Made by a program: the position numbers and the translations under genes
Source: Humulus lupulus
Taxonomy: Eukaryota > Streptophyta > Magnoliopsida > Rosales > Cannabaceae
Direction of reading: 5' to 3'
Assembly (NCBI RefSeq): GCF_963169125.1
Contig: NC_084795.1
Coordinates: forward strand, 141,955,766 to 142,019,765
Length of the DNA: 64,000 nt
Notes under the pieces: model-generated
Databases searched by the model: none
What the model saw: the letters and a program-made list of their open reading frames with translations, nothing else
What the model was told of the DNA's origin: nothing
Part shown: positions 12,781-24,343 of the stretch, one piece after another
Layout of the letters: every line of letters begins with the position of its first letter
Numbering within the stretch: position 1 is the first letter of the stretch

Positions 12781-13011
12781 TCATGCTCGTGTATGACATC
12801 ATCTTTTCTGACCTACACAGTAGGGGCTTTTAGTCTTCTGTTACACAAAACTATGCTTGCCCACTACTCAAGTACTAGATACGTGGTGCACTGCAATTGG
12901 TGTCTGTTCAGGTTTCGAGGACTGCAATAATTGTCTTATCACATTTCTGCCACTGTTTTGTCTATTAAACCATGCCCTTTGGACGACCCAAATTATTTTA
13001 TGCAGTTTACG

Positions 13012-13019
13012 TATAAATA
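13012..13019 (+). promoter_or_regulatory. TATA box of the Tat-C antisense gene
   Basis: TATAAATA lies about 250 bp inside the 3' LTR and about 750 bp upstream of the antisense ATG, pointing away from the LTR. A leader intron donor (ACT/GTAAGTACC) follows at about 13205. Tat-E has the equivalent TATAAATA (41459-41466) in the corresponding place, which argues that it is real. Confidence 0.6.
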
Positions 13020-13767
13020 GGGTAGGAAATTTTCAGGTTTCACCACCTTTCATTTGAAATTTTTCCATATTTTCTCTCCTCCGTATTTCTGAATCCTTCT
13101 TCTTTCTAAGAAAAACCCAAAAATTGCTCGTTCCACCCAGTTACTCAGGAGTCTTCCAAGAACTTTCTCCTGCAAAGTCTACTTCTTTCTATCGAAGAAC
13201 ATACTGTAAGTACCTTGTCTTTTGGTTTCGAAGAAATTTTTCTTTTACTGGTTTTTTTCTTTCACCATGCTCATCCACACTTCACCGTAGTCAATATTAG
13301 GCTATTTCCCAAATGTATTTAGTGAATAGGCTTCAACTTAGATTAAATGAGTCGGTCCTAAAATATCTTTGGAACTACGACATTCATAAAACTGGGTAAT
13401 TTCTAGGTAAAGTTGGGTAATCCATGGCGAATTTAGAAAATACCCATTTAGGATATAGAAGATGAAAAGTTTTTAGGGTTTAAACCAGGTTGCTTAGGGG
13501 TCACGATTCTTGGGTGGTTTTGCACTAAACTGCCTCACAAGGAACGTAGTGGCCTGACATTCTGACACATAGATCCCTAAATATCAGGGATCTATTAGGA
13601 AACCGAGGGGCGTAACTTAGGGTAGCGTGTGACATCACACGATGGGGCCGAGGCTAACTCAGCTCATACATCAAAAGTAAACCATTCCACCCACACTTCC
13701 ATGTCGTAACCATTAAATCCTCTTAGGTCGCCTACTAATTAGGTTGTTCTGTTCGTTAGGCGATCTA

Positions 13768-16319
13768 ATGGCTCTCTAGAAGAACGCAACCAGCTCGTCC
13801 TTTCAATAAAAGAAAAAAGGGAAGGAGGCTGCCCCTAAGTCTCCCATTCCCCACTTCGGTCCGGTGGTGGAAAATGAGGTAGTGGTTGACCCCAATGCCT
13901 AATTCGAGGCGGAAAGAATCGTATCCAAGATTACGACCCAGGGGAGGGTGAACAAGGTCATGCTAAGCCATAACATCGAGGTCAGGAACGAAGTTCTCAT
14001 TGCCCGACCTGCTTTTGAAGGGGATCGGAGCTGCTCCCCTCTCTAGGATGATTTTGTGGCCTAGAGTGACGAACACTTGAAGGCAAGTGCCTTCCTTCCC
14101 TTGGACCAATACATCGGGAATTTTCTGAATTTTGTGATGTCGGCTCCATTTTAGCTCCCCCCCAAATTCTTATAGGCTTTTGGTGGAGCTGAAATACTTG
14201 TTATTGAAGCATGAATGGGAGGTCCCTACTCCGGCAGATATATTATATTTCTTCTACCTCAAAGCAACCCTGGAACAAAGAGGTCGAGGTGACGGGTTCT
14301 ACTATCTCACCAGATTCTCGAATTCTTCTCCTGTCATCGATCTCCCAAGCCATCCTAACGACTATAAAGACTTTTTCTTTATGTCGAACGAGTTCTGAAA
14401 CTATGAACACAGATACTTCAACCGTCCTCGTAAGTTCTTTATTTTCTGACATTTTATTCTTTCCAAGATATTTCCCTTGTACATGTATTAACTTAGTTTA
14501 TTTCTCGTGCAGCCATATTTGCGAGGACGGCGAAGTCCGCAACCCTTGGTGGTCAGTACAAGAAATTTTCCTGGCTGCCCCCCAGTGAGAAGGACTATTG
14601 CCAAATAGTGAATGACATCATAATGTTGGCATTCCAGTTGATTGGCAAGGGCCAGACGTTGGCCTTAAGGACCCGGGCTACCCTCCCGGTAATCCACGAG
14701 CTCCCATCCTCTCAAGAACAGGCCTTGCCAGCCATCGAAGGCGAGGAAGAGGAAGAGGATGAGGTGCCTCTTGTGCGAATCAGGCGGGTTCCTGAGACTG
14801 TTTGGAAACCCGATTTAGAGCGAGTTCCATCAGGGGCAACAGCTAGGCACTCCGACCAAGGTAACCCATATCCCTATAGGGAACTAGATAGGGTTGTTGC
14901 CGATTTTAGGTTAGTTAGATTTAACCCAAATCAGCTCGTCCACCGTCATCCTCACAACCCTGACCATAATATCACCCTGCTCCATTGTGTAGACCACTTG
15001 GCAGTGCGTCATGACAATAGTTACCCTAAGGGCACCATTGTTGTTGATAATACCTTAAATTTTAGGTCCGCCATCTTTGAGGAGTACGGAACCAATCGTA
15101 GGACATGGCCTTCTCTACTCCAAGGCGCCTTTGCCCCTGGATTTAAGCAGTACATAGATGAGGTAGAACCGGAACTTGAACCTCCTAGGATCCAAGAAAT
15201 ACTAGTCATAGACTCTCCTTCTCCTCCAGTAGCCCCAAGGCCTGAGGTCGTGATAATAGACTCCACCCCAGCCCGGAGGGTAGGATCTAATACCCTCTGT
15301 ATGTTTTTTACTTTATTTGAGAACTAATCCCCTCTTGTTCTTTTCAGGCGAAGAGATGGAACAAACCGGAGCTTCTTACCTCCGTACTGCTTTCCAGGCC
15401 AGGAAAATCGGCTCGGGCCTTGTCGTGAAGAGGCCTAGATTTACGAAGAAGGCCCCTCCAACAGCGGGAAATGTCTCAAAATCCCCTGCTAAAGGAAAAG
15501 GCACAAGCTCGACAGCTCCGGTGTCTTTCATTACTGAGAGGAGGATTCCTCCTCCACCTCGGTTCGTGCCTCCTCGGGATCAATTAATACAAGTTGATCC
15601 TCCAGCTCCTCCTGCCCCAACTGTGACCGTCCGAAAACCAGTAGATCCCTAGGATATAGAGAAGATCCCCGAAGCCTTTCGAGGGATCCTTTACGAGACA
15701 GCGAGCCACATGGTGGGGCACGCCTATAAGGCCAGCTCGAGGGACTTGAGGACTATCGAGGAGCAAAGCCCAGAGAACATCCTGGAGTCAGCCTTGGGGA
15801 TGAACCTTACAGTAAGTTATCCTTACTTACCTTGTCAAAGGATATATCTTACTTGCCTTGTTATTTTGTAGTCTACCCTGGCTCAATATCGCAGTATAGC
15901 CCGGGCTAGGGCTAGAAATGATGAGCTCCAGGCCAAACACCACTAAGACTACCCTAACAGCTGCTGAAGAAGGCGAGTAGGCCGCCAAAGCTGCCTTTGC
16001 GGCTGCTCAAAAGAGCGAGTATGACGCCAAGTTTTCCCTTGCCTCGTCCCACGAAAGCGAGCAAGCTGTAAAGATTGCCTTGGCTGCTCTCCAGGCTCAA
16101 ACTGCACAACTCCAGGTTAAGGTTGATGAAGCCAAAGCAAAGTTGCTCGAGGCCAAGGCTATAGTCAGAGAAGAGAAGGCAGCCTCATTGTCGTCCATGG
16201 AAGATATTTTGTACCATTGCTGGGCCTCTAACCAGGAAGGGAACTTTTCTTTCATGGCTCCCGCGCTGTGGGATCCGTACCTTGATAAATTCAAGGCTCG
16301 AATCTTGCAAGAACCATAA
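13768..16319 (+). CDS. Tat-C antisense ORF (aORF), four exons, decayed
   Basis: Gene on the strand opposite to gag-pol, between integrase and the 3' LTR, as known for Tat-lineage elements. Exons: 13768-14429, 14513-15298, 15348-15811, 15872-16319. All three introns begin GT and end AG, and the codon phases match across each junction, although the second intron is only 49 nt. Exon 1 resembles the 'putative gypsy type transposon' domain (PF04195), with HEWEVPTPADILYFFYLK near 14207-14260. Exon 4 encodes an Ala/Lys/Glu-rich coiled coil and ends with TAA. Decay: several TAG/TAA stops in exon 1 and one in exon 3 (15650), most explicable as C-to-T, and frame slips near 14170 and 15943. Function unknown. 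Confidence 0.75.
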
Positions 16320-16654
16320 GAAATGGGGGATGCTTCTGCGGTAGGCGAGAAGGAGGGCGAGGAGGTTACATCCTCAGAGAGACCTGGGGGAGCTCAGTGA
16401 AAATCTTTTTCCTTTTATTTTTGTTTTTTGTATTTATTTGTAAACAATTTCCTTTTGGCTCAATTCGAGGTTATTCTCCTCGGGACAATTTTATTTTGAA
16501 TTTATATATCTAACTTGTTATCTATTCATCTTTCCTTTATTATCTCTCATGTTTATGACTCCTTAGACTTGTACATTCGAGAGTTTAGGAATCAATTTTT
16601 AGATCGGGATAGATATTTTGAGCTCGAATATATCCAAACTTTATGTGTTGATTT

Positions 16655-17150
16655 ATATCATACCTGTTAAGAATCAGGCCTTGGACCCAGTTATATTCGG
16701 GTTTTTAAATATTTTAATCTTAGTTCGTGTTAGGTTTATTGACAACTTGAGCCTTAAAAAGCCCTCAATTTTAACCAATTTTCCCAACTTTCCAAGCTTT
16801 GTATCTAGTCTTAACCAGGGTATTAAATGATCAAAATTGAGTTTAAACTAGGTTTATTGACATCTTGAGCTCTTAAAAAGCCATCGAATATTCAATTTTC
16901 CAAGCTTCTATGTTTAGGACCTGGTTGTATCCAGGGTTTCATGTAATTTAAACTTAGTTAGTTCTAGGATTATTGACATCTTGAGCTCTTACAAAGCAGC
17001 CGAATAATAAATTTTTGAAGCTTCTAAGTTTTGGTCCTGGTTGTATCCAGGGTTTCAAGTAATTTAAACTTATCCAGCGATCTTATTCTAATCCACCTCG
17101 AGTTATATGCCCCGCAAGTAACCAGCGATCTTATTCTAATCCACCTCGCT
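16655..17150. repeat. Tandem repeats between the aORF and integrase of Tat-C
   Basis: At least three imperfect units of about 110-118 bp anchored on TTATTGACATCTTGAGC (16737 as variant, 16855, 16971) and on CCAGGGT. They are followed by a direct repeat of CCAGCGATCTTATTCTAATC (17077 and 17123). The block lies where the aORF and pol transcripts converge. Confidence 0.75.
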
Positions 17151-17263
17151 CTTTTAAACAATAATACACGAACTAATACAACCTTAACAAGAAACATTAT
17201 TAATAATCCACCTGTTATTTAATTAAATGAATTTTATGATTAAGCCTTACTTGGATGACTGTA

Positions 17264-18535
17264 CTACTGATAATACTTTTTTAAATGCATGGCGTTCCAG
17301 GTCCGTGGGACTAGTTCTCCGTTCAACCGAGCTATCTTAAAAGTTCCTTCACGGAAAACTTCCACGATCTGATATGGTCCTTCCCAGTTCGGGCCTAAAA
17401 CATCATTCTTGGGATCCTTATTCGCCAGAAAGACCCTTCGAAGAACCAGGTCGCCCAATCCAAAACTACGTCTCTTGACTTTAGAATTAAAGTAATGAGT
17501 GATTTTTTGTTGATAATGGGCGAGTTGTAACTGTGAATCCTCTCATTTCTCATCAATTAGGTCGAGAGAAGCATTAAGTAATTCATCATTCTGTTCCTGG
17601 CTAAATGTCCTTTGCCTGGGAGTGGTTACCATAGCTTTGACTGGAAGGACGACCTCACTTCCAAAAGTTAAGGAGAAAGGAGTGTGTCTTGTGGAGGTCC
17701 TATGAGTAGTTCGGTATGCCCAAAGTACTTGTGGGAGCTGTTCGGACCATATACCTTTGGCCTCATCTAACCTCTTCTTAAGGCTCCCCTTTAAGGTTTT
17801 ATTCAAAGCCTCAACCTGTCCATTGGCCACCGAGGAGAAACTCTTAATAACATCGTATTTTTCATAAAAGTTAGTGAAAAGATCACTGTCGAATTGGGTC
17901 CCATTGTCTGACACGATCTTTTTAGGACGCCCAAACCAACATACAATATTCTTCACCACAAAGTCCAGGGCTCTCTTTGAAGTGATGGTTGCTAAATGCT
18001 CGGCCTCTACCCACTTCGTGAAATAGTCAATTGCCACCACAGCGTAATGAAATTTTCCCTTGCCCATAGGTAAGGATCCTATTAGGTCGATTCCCCATAC
18101 CGCAAATGGCCACAGGGATGATATCATCGTTAGCTCGACTGGAGCAGCTCGTGCAACTATGGCGAAGTGCTATCATTTGTCGCATTTCTGAACATACGAG
18201 ATGGAGTCTTTTGTTAAAGTGGGCCAAAAATAGCCCTACCTCAATATTTTCAGTGCTAGGTTTTGCTACCCAGCGTTATCTCCACAAAATCCTTCATGCA
18301 CTTCCTGCAAGATGGTTTGAGCCTCCTCAGGCAGAACACACCATAGGAGAGGCAATGGATGACCACATCGGTACAATGTCCCATCTACTATCACATACCT
18401 AGGAGCTTGATATAGTATTTTCATTGCATCCTTTCTTTCCTCAGATAGCCTTCCTATTGTGAGGTATTCCATTATGGGGGTCATCCAGGTTGGTCTTGTG
18501 TCTATCATCTTGACCTGTAGCATTTTTTCTATCAT
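17264..18535 (-). pseudogene. Tat-C integrase
   Basis: Ty3/gypsy integrase, which inserts the cDNA copy into the host chromosome. The N-terminal zinc-binding region lies around 18180-18535 (RCGHPLPLLWC then LPEEAQTILQEVHEG). The catalytic core at 17543-18127 shows the D,D-E residues in GIDLIGS, SDNGTQF and QVEALNK. The C-terminal domain is at 17264-17458 (GPNWEGPYQIVEVF). Frames change between the three parts and a stop interrupts near 18130, so it is not intact. No chromodomain follows, in keeping with the Tat lineage. Confidence 0.85.
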
Positions 18536-18631
18536 GCTTGGATTTTATAAAAAGTCTACTAGCACTACATTCAAGGTCTCAACTTCCTTGGTAGTGGCAA
18601 GCCTTGCCAAAGCGACGGCATTGGAATTCTG

Positions 18632-19234
18632 CTAGTGAGGTATCTGTGCAACAGTACTATATTCAAATTCGAATTGCTCCCCCTTCACTTTAGCTAGGTA
18701 AGCCACCATCTTGGTGCCTCCAACTTGATACTCTCCCAACACCTGATTGACCACGAGCTGATAATCGCTATAACATTGGACGGCCTTCGCTTTGAGCTCC
18801 TTCGCCACTCTAAATCCAGATAGCAAGGCCTCATATTCGGCTTCGTTTTTAGATGCTTCGAATCTAAATCTCAGAGCTGTATGGAATTGATGCCCTTCTC
18901 GGGAGATTAATATGATCCAAGCTCCTGATCCGTTCTCGATCGATGATCCATCTACAAATATTTTCCACAACTGTTGCACCGGTTCCTTCAATAGCTCCTC
19001 TTGAAATCCGGTGCATTCAGCCACAAAATCAACAAGGGCCTGACTTTTTATTAAGGTCCGTGGCACATACAATATCTCAAACTGGCTGAGTTCAACTGCC
19101 CATTTTAAAAGACGTCTCGACGTTTCAGGTTTTTGCAATACCTGCCTTAATGGTTGGTCGGTCATGACGTTGACTAAATGGGACTGGAAATATGTTCTGA
19201 GCTTCCTGGAAGCCAATATCAGACAAAATGCCAT
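18632..19234 (-). pseudogene. Tat-C second RNase H domain (archaeal type)
   Basis: A second RNase H domain downstream of the standard RT-linked one, a hallmark of Tat elements. Acidic residues expected for catalysis are visible in FVDGSS, NEAEYEAL and YSDYQLV. The segment opens with the end of the connection region (QPLRQVLQKPETS). One long open stretch of 200 codons without stops survives. It lies between the RT-linked RNase H and integrase, the order expected for Tat. Confidence 0.8.
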
Positions 19235-19252
19235 CTTTTCTATCAGTGAATA

Positions 19253-19606
19253 TCATGATTCAACTCCAAGAAGTCTCTTTCTTATATAATATACTAGTTT
19301 TTTAGCACGGTCTTCTTCTCGAACTAACACGGTACTAACTGCATTTTCTGTCACGACCAAATAAAGGAACAGAGGTTCTCCAGACATAGGCTTAGACAAT
19401 ATTGGGGGCTCGACCAAGTGTGTTTTTAGGTTGAGGAATGCCTGCTTGCACTCCTTAGTCCATTCAAATTTCTTGTTTCCTCTAAGCAAGTTGTAGAACA
19501 GCAAGCACTTTTCAGTGGATTTTGAAATAAAATGGTTCAGGGCTGCCACCTTTCCCATCAGGCTTCGAACTTCTTTATGCGACCTAGGCGAAGGCATTTC
19601 TAACAA
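19253..19606 (-). pseudogene. Tat-C RT-linked RNase H / connection
   Basis: Open stretch with the ISKSTEKCLPF-like and FEWTKECKQAF motifs seen at the RT-RNase H junction of Ty3/gypsy polyproteins, then KPMSGEPLFLYL. The YYxxKRLLG segment leads into the next domain after a stop. Confidence 0.8.
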
Positions 19607-19646
19607 TGATCTAATTTTATCAAGATTCGCCTATATCCCTCTTGTA

Positions 19647-20240
19647 TTAACTATGAATCCCAAAAAATATTCCCGATGCTACTCTGAAAGTACACTTCTG
19701 GTGATTCAGCCTCATATCATACCTCCTTAAGATCTCAAAAATATCTTTCATATCGAATACATGGTTATCGGCAATCTTGGATTTGACCAGCATATCATCG
19801 ACATACAATTCCATATTTCTCCTAATCTGATCCGCAAACATTTTGTTGACTAATTGCTGATATGTAGCTCCGACATTTTTCAGCCCGAAGGGCATGACTT
19901 TATAATAGTATAAATTAGTTGGGGTCGTGAAGCTGGTATGTTCTTAGTCCTCAGGATTCATCATTATTTGGTTATATCCAGAATATGCATCCATGAAGGA
20001 CTTGAGCTCGTGACCTGTCATGGCGTTTACCAACTCATCAATCCTTGGTAGTGGGAAGCAATCCTTGGGGCAAGCTTTGTTCAGCTCAGAGAAATCGATG
20101 TAGGTCCTCCATTTCCCGTTTTGCATTGGGACCAGCACGGGATTGGAAACCCAGATTGGGTATTTTTCTTCACGAATAAACCCACACTTTAATAGTCGAG
20201 CTACTTCTTCCTCCAGTGCTTCAGCTTGGACTATTCCCAA
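19647..20240 (-). pseudogene. Tat-C reverse transcriptase
   Basis: Ty3/gypsy RT. Motifs in order: WVSNPVLVPMQNGKWR, DFSELNKACPKD, FPLPRID, FMDAYSGYNQI (first catalytic Asp), then after an interruption MPFGLKNVGATYQ and the catalytic YVDDMLVKSK. The open stretches 19944-20240 and 19647-19895 are in register with a stop between them. Compared with Tat-F RT, no domain is missing. Confidence 0.87.
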
Positions 20241-20246
20241 ACGCTT

Positions 20247-21060
20247 CTATTTTTTGGATTTTATAGGCACATTCTTGTCCAAGATTAGAGTGTGCATGAT
20301 TACACTTAGGCTTATTCCCACCATATCTTCATTTGACCAGGAAAAGACGTCCAGATTCTTTTGTAAGAATTTGATCAGTTCCCTCTTCCCTTTATCATCA
20401 AGATTTTTCCCAATCTTAACAACTCTTGAAGCTTCTTTGGGATCTATACTTACTTCCTCGAGCTTCTCAATGGCCTGGAGCTCTAACCTGTCCTCGCCCA
20501 TTCATGGGTCAAAGTCATCATGTGGGAGGACGGCGCTATCCTTTGCTTCTTGAGGTTCTTCCATCCCACAAGTGGCGTCCACTTCTTGGAACTCTTTACC
20601 TTCATCACTTATGGTCATAGCTTGCTGCCCGAGTTGTGATTTTCCCTTCATAGAAGTGCTATAGCATTCCCTGGCAGTGAGTTGATCGCCTTTGATTGTG
20701 CATATCTCCGTAGCCGAGGGGAACTTGATTGCTAGGTGGCGGATAGAGGTTATGGCTTCAAATGCCATCAACGCAGGTCGACCCAAAATTTCATTGTATG
20801 CAGCTAGACAGTTGATCACAATGAACTCGAGTAACTTGGAGACAGTTCGCGAGCCTTCTCCCAATGTTATCACTAACTCGATCGTCCTGATGGCTGCTGA
20901 TCCTTCACCAAAAAATCTGTAGAAAATCATTGAGGTTGCGTTCAGTTCTGTTACAGACAACCCCATTTTTTCCAAGGTAGACCTAAAAAGTAGATTCACA
21001 GAACTCCAGTTATCTACTAGTGTCCTCCGTACTCTTCGATTGGCGAGCTAAACGGTTATG
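20247..21060 (-). pseudogene. Tat-C protease and linker
   Basis: Retroviral-type aspartic protease and the linker to RT. The open stretch 20502-20999 has the downstream protease hallmarks AYNEILGRPALMAFEAI and HLAIKFPSATEI. It starts just after the active-site region, which in Tat-F reads VDTGSSVNILY; the equivalent here is damaged near 21010-21050. The linker 20247-20501 has the EVFSWSN-like segment that precedes RT. Confidence 0.75.
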
Positions 21061-23580
21061 ACCAAAAGATCATTATGTGGGAACTGGACGTGACTAGCAT
21101 CCTCTTCTGTAAATATGATTGGTTTTTTTTCCAATCAATGTTGTTTTGATAACCACTATTCCGAGATGAACTCCACTCTGTTATGGGATTTTAGTTCATT
21201 AATGTACCTCTTATGGGCACCCCTGCTCGTGCTTGCCAGATGGGGTCCTCCCGAAATGGTGGCTATATCTCCCCCTATTATCAGAGGAGGGTTGTCTTGA
21301 TTCACTTGAGCTATGGCTTGATTCATTGGAGCTTCAGGAATTGATGGAGGGTTTTGTCTAGCAGGCTGATTAGGGACCAGTCGATTTTGAGTGTATTGGG
21401 CAAAGGTCCTGCCTTGATAAGGGTCTCGATCTCATCCTTCAACTGTCTACAGTCATCAGTGTTATGACCAATATCATTATGAAATCGGCAAAACTTCGAA
21501 GGACCTCTCTTCGCTCTTTGGTTTCTCAGTATTTTGGCTTCTTCCATGGAAGGCGAGTATAATTGGCCAAAAAGATATGCTCTCTAGTATCCGTGAGGTC
21601 GGTATAAGTTGCGTAAACAGGTTTGAATTTTTCCCTGGACATATTTTTCTTTGTTCCACTCTAGTCGCCCTCACCATTTCCCTTCCTCTTGTTGCTACCC
21701 CCTTGGTTATTCTGGATAACAGTTTTAGCCATAGCTGCAACATCCATTACCACTCCAACGGGTTGGACAGGAATCTGACTGGTTCCTGCAACGGAAGCTC
21801 GCGCCTCTTCCTAGTTAACCCATCTTTCAGCTCGCGCCAAGAACTCGTCCATATTATTAACTCCTTTCCTCTGTAATTCTTGCCATAAGTTGCCTCCAAC
21901 AAGTATTCTTTGTAATTCTTGCCACAGGTCGCGTCCAGCAAGGATTCTCGTTCTCATTTCCATGAGCTTGGAGCTGTCGTCGGCGTCTCTAGCTCAGGAA
22001 ACAACATTGGCAAACCTACTTAGATATGCTTTCAACGGTTAACCAGGCTGCTGCTTTACATTGGCTAATGAGTCAGCCTTGACCCAAACTGTCTGGGAAG
22101 CCCTGAATGTTCTCTTAAAATCAGCAGAAAACTTCTTGTATTGTCTAAACCACTGCCTAGCTGGCCCAGTCAGAGTTTAGGGGAATAAGATGCACCTTAG
22201 ATAGGACCCGACGTTATGGGCCATCATCATGGTGTTGAACATCCCAAAGTGATCAAACGGATCCCCATCTCCATCAAACTTTGACAAGTATGGCATTCTG
22301 AAGCCCACCGGATATGTGGCCACCGCAATATTTAGAGCGAAAAACTCAAGCTCATTCTCTGAGTCGCAATTGTCTTTATCTTTTCTAGATAGGAGTTTCC
22401 TCATTTCCTCTTCCATCTCAACTAGCCTCTCTAGGGTTTGGTCCTTGGTCCCTAGGTTATTTTGTGGTTGTTCAACAGCTCCCATCCTATCGTACGTGTT
22501 TGACGGATTGTTGTCTCTCCAAGCTCGAGCTTTGTTTTGTGGAGCATTCCCATTATCACGTACTTTGGAAGGACCTCCCTCTTGACGAGTATAACTAACA
22601 TCCTCATCTCGAGCTGAGTTTCTTCTCTGTGAATTCAAGCGATCATGCAAATCAGGCTGTGGATCGTATCAAGGGCTTTGTGCCAAAAATAGATGATTTC
22701 TTAGATCATCCTCGAACCTACCACTTCGACGACTTTCAGCCCAATAGCTTCCATTTGCGAAGCTGACAGCTCGCTGCTGGGGCCGAGTATCTGGATTTTT
22801 TACACGTGTCCGCGGGACATAGGTATGGGTAGATGGAGGAGGATTTCTCCTACTGTCTCCATAAGCAGGAATGTCTCGTGTCAGACAAGGTGGCATTGGA
22901 TTTCTTATGGGTGACGGGGGATGCCTAACTGGCGAGGCAATCCTTGTCCCCTCAGGACGAACTAAATTAGCCCGCCTTTGTTCTGTCCCATTATTCCTAG
23001 CTCTCTGTGTCTGACGATCCGATCATGATATAGGAGGGTTTGCTGGAACATTTTGTCTCTGTGAGGCTATCCCTGCCCTCTTCGTTGGTTTCCATGAGTA
23101 CTCCTAGGTGCTTATGAAGGAGGCACTGAACTTGGGGTTGCGGTTCTAACTGATCGAATGACCTCCTGATGACACCTATGAGGGCCACTAGGTTGAGGAT
23201 TCGGGCGATCTCACACCATAGGCACAAAACTTGGGGTGGTAGTTCTGACTGATTGACTTGGCTTGGATCGGTTATTCCGGTGGGACTTATGAGACCCACT
23301 TTACTTCTTTCCGACATTAACGCCGGTTGCAAGAGGGGGTAACCGAGCTAAAGCCTCCTCGATTTTCCTGTTTGCCTTGGCAAGATGGCTCCTTAACTGC
23401 ATATTTTCCAACTCAACTGCAGTTAATTTGTCTGGGTTTGGATTCGGTGGCAATGACGTCGAACTCCCAGTATCGTCGTGACCCGTTGGTTGCTTTCCCG
23501 AACGTCGCTGGACTTCAGGGCCATGCTCATTTGAAACAGAGGTATGATGGGCCTCCTGCCCACCAGGCTATTCTATCTCA
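21061..23580 (-). pseudogene. Tat-C gag
   Basis: Gag precursor in several broken frames. N-terminal basic/proline-rich part: 22669-23332. Core: 22177-22650, with KDNCDSENELEFFAL followed by FDGDGDPFDHFGMFNTMMMAHN. Nucleocapsid-like finger: 21323-21547, with CRFHNDIGHNTDDCRQLKDE. No single frame spans the region; there are at least four interruptions. Confidence 0.8.
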
Positions 23581-23652
23581 TTGTCGTTCATTGTGCAAGT
23601 GACCACCATGATGAGATTTGACTGAGATTTTGATGAAAGCACTAATTTCGTC

Positions 23653-23670
23653 CTCTCAATGAAAGCACCA
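23653..23670 (-). promoter_or_regulatory. Primer-binding site of Tat-C
   Basis: Minus strand reads TGGTGCTTTCATTGAGAG three bases from the 5' LTR. The same 18-mer occurs at 59176 in Tat-F. TGG at its start fits pairing with a tRNA CCA end; the tRNA species is not assigned. Confidence 0.7.
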
Positions 23671-23673
23671 AAC

Positions 23674-24343
23674 TATTGACGCGGTTTTTCGCCAACGGTG
23701 CATTTAAGAAACAATAAGGTTGATTAGTGCTTAATAATTAACTGAAATGGGAAATGAATTCACAAGAACACAAATCTTTTTACATGGTTCAACGGTTAAA
23801 ATCCACCTAGTCCACGAGTCTATATTATTGATGTTTCTCTCTCTATTTTGGCAGAGTTTCAGTATTACAGAATACTCGTCGCTTTTCCTGTCCAACATTC
23901 TCAGTATTTATAGAGAAATTCCACGGACAGGTTTGGGTAACCGCGTGAGTCAATCACGGATTTACATATTTATTACATATATTTCCCATTTATATTGGGA
24001 TATGATTTGATCATAAAGTAAATGCTAATATCTGGGACATTAAATATGACAAGCTGGTCATAAATAATTGTATAAAAATACCCGAGTCTTTGGGGATCCG
24101 CAGGTACGCAATATATCAGAGACACCACGAGCTGGATATTTGTCCGAGCTCGTACTTTACAACCTTCATGTCTATAGCTCAGGTAAAACTCAGGACGCCT
24201 AACACCACACGTGCCCATGTTAATCCAGAGTTTCTTACGTGGATAATAAGCAGATGTCATTTCCTTGGTTATTTCTCCGTATATTTATGTGCCAGCTATA
24301 CCCAAACTGGGTGGATAACTTGAGTTGAAATTAGGGTACAACA
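23674..24343 (-). mobile_element. Tat-C 5' LTR
   Basis: Partner of 12090-12765. The first base pair step is mutated (TATTGACGCGG instead of TGTTGACGCGG). It keeps a minus-strand TATA box TATAAATA at 23905-23912. The target duplication AGTTT follows at 24344-24348. With the 3' LTR it defines a 12,254-bp element inserted in copia coding sequence. Confidence 0.93.
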
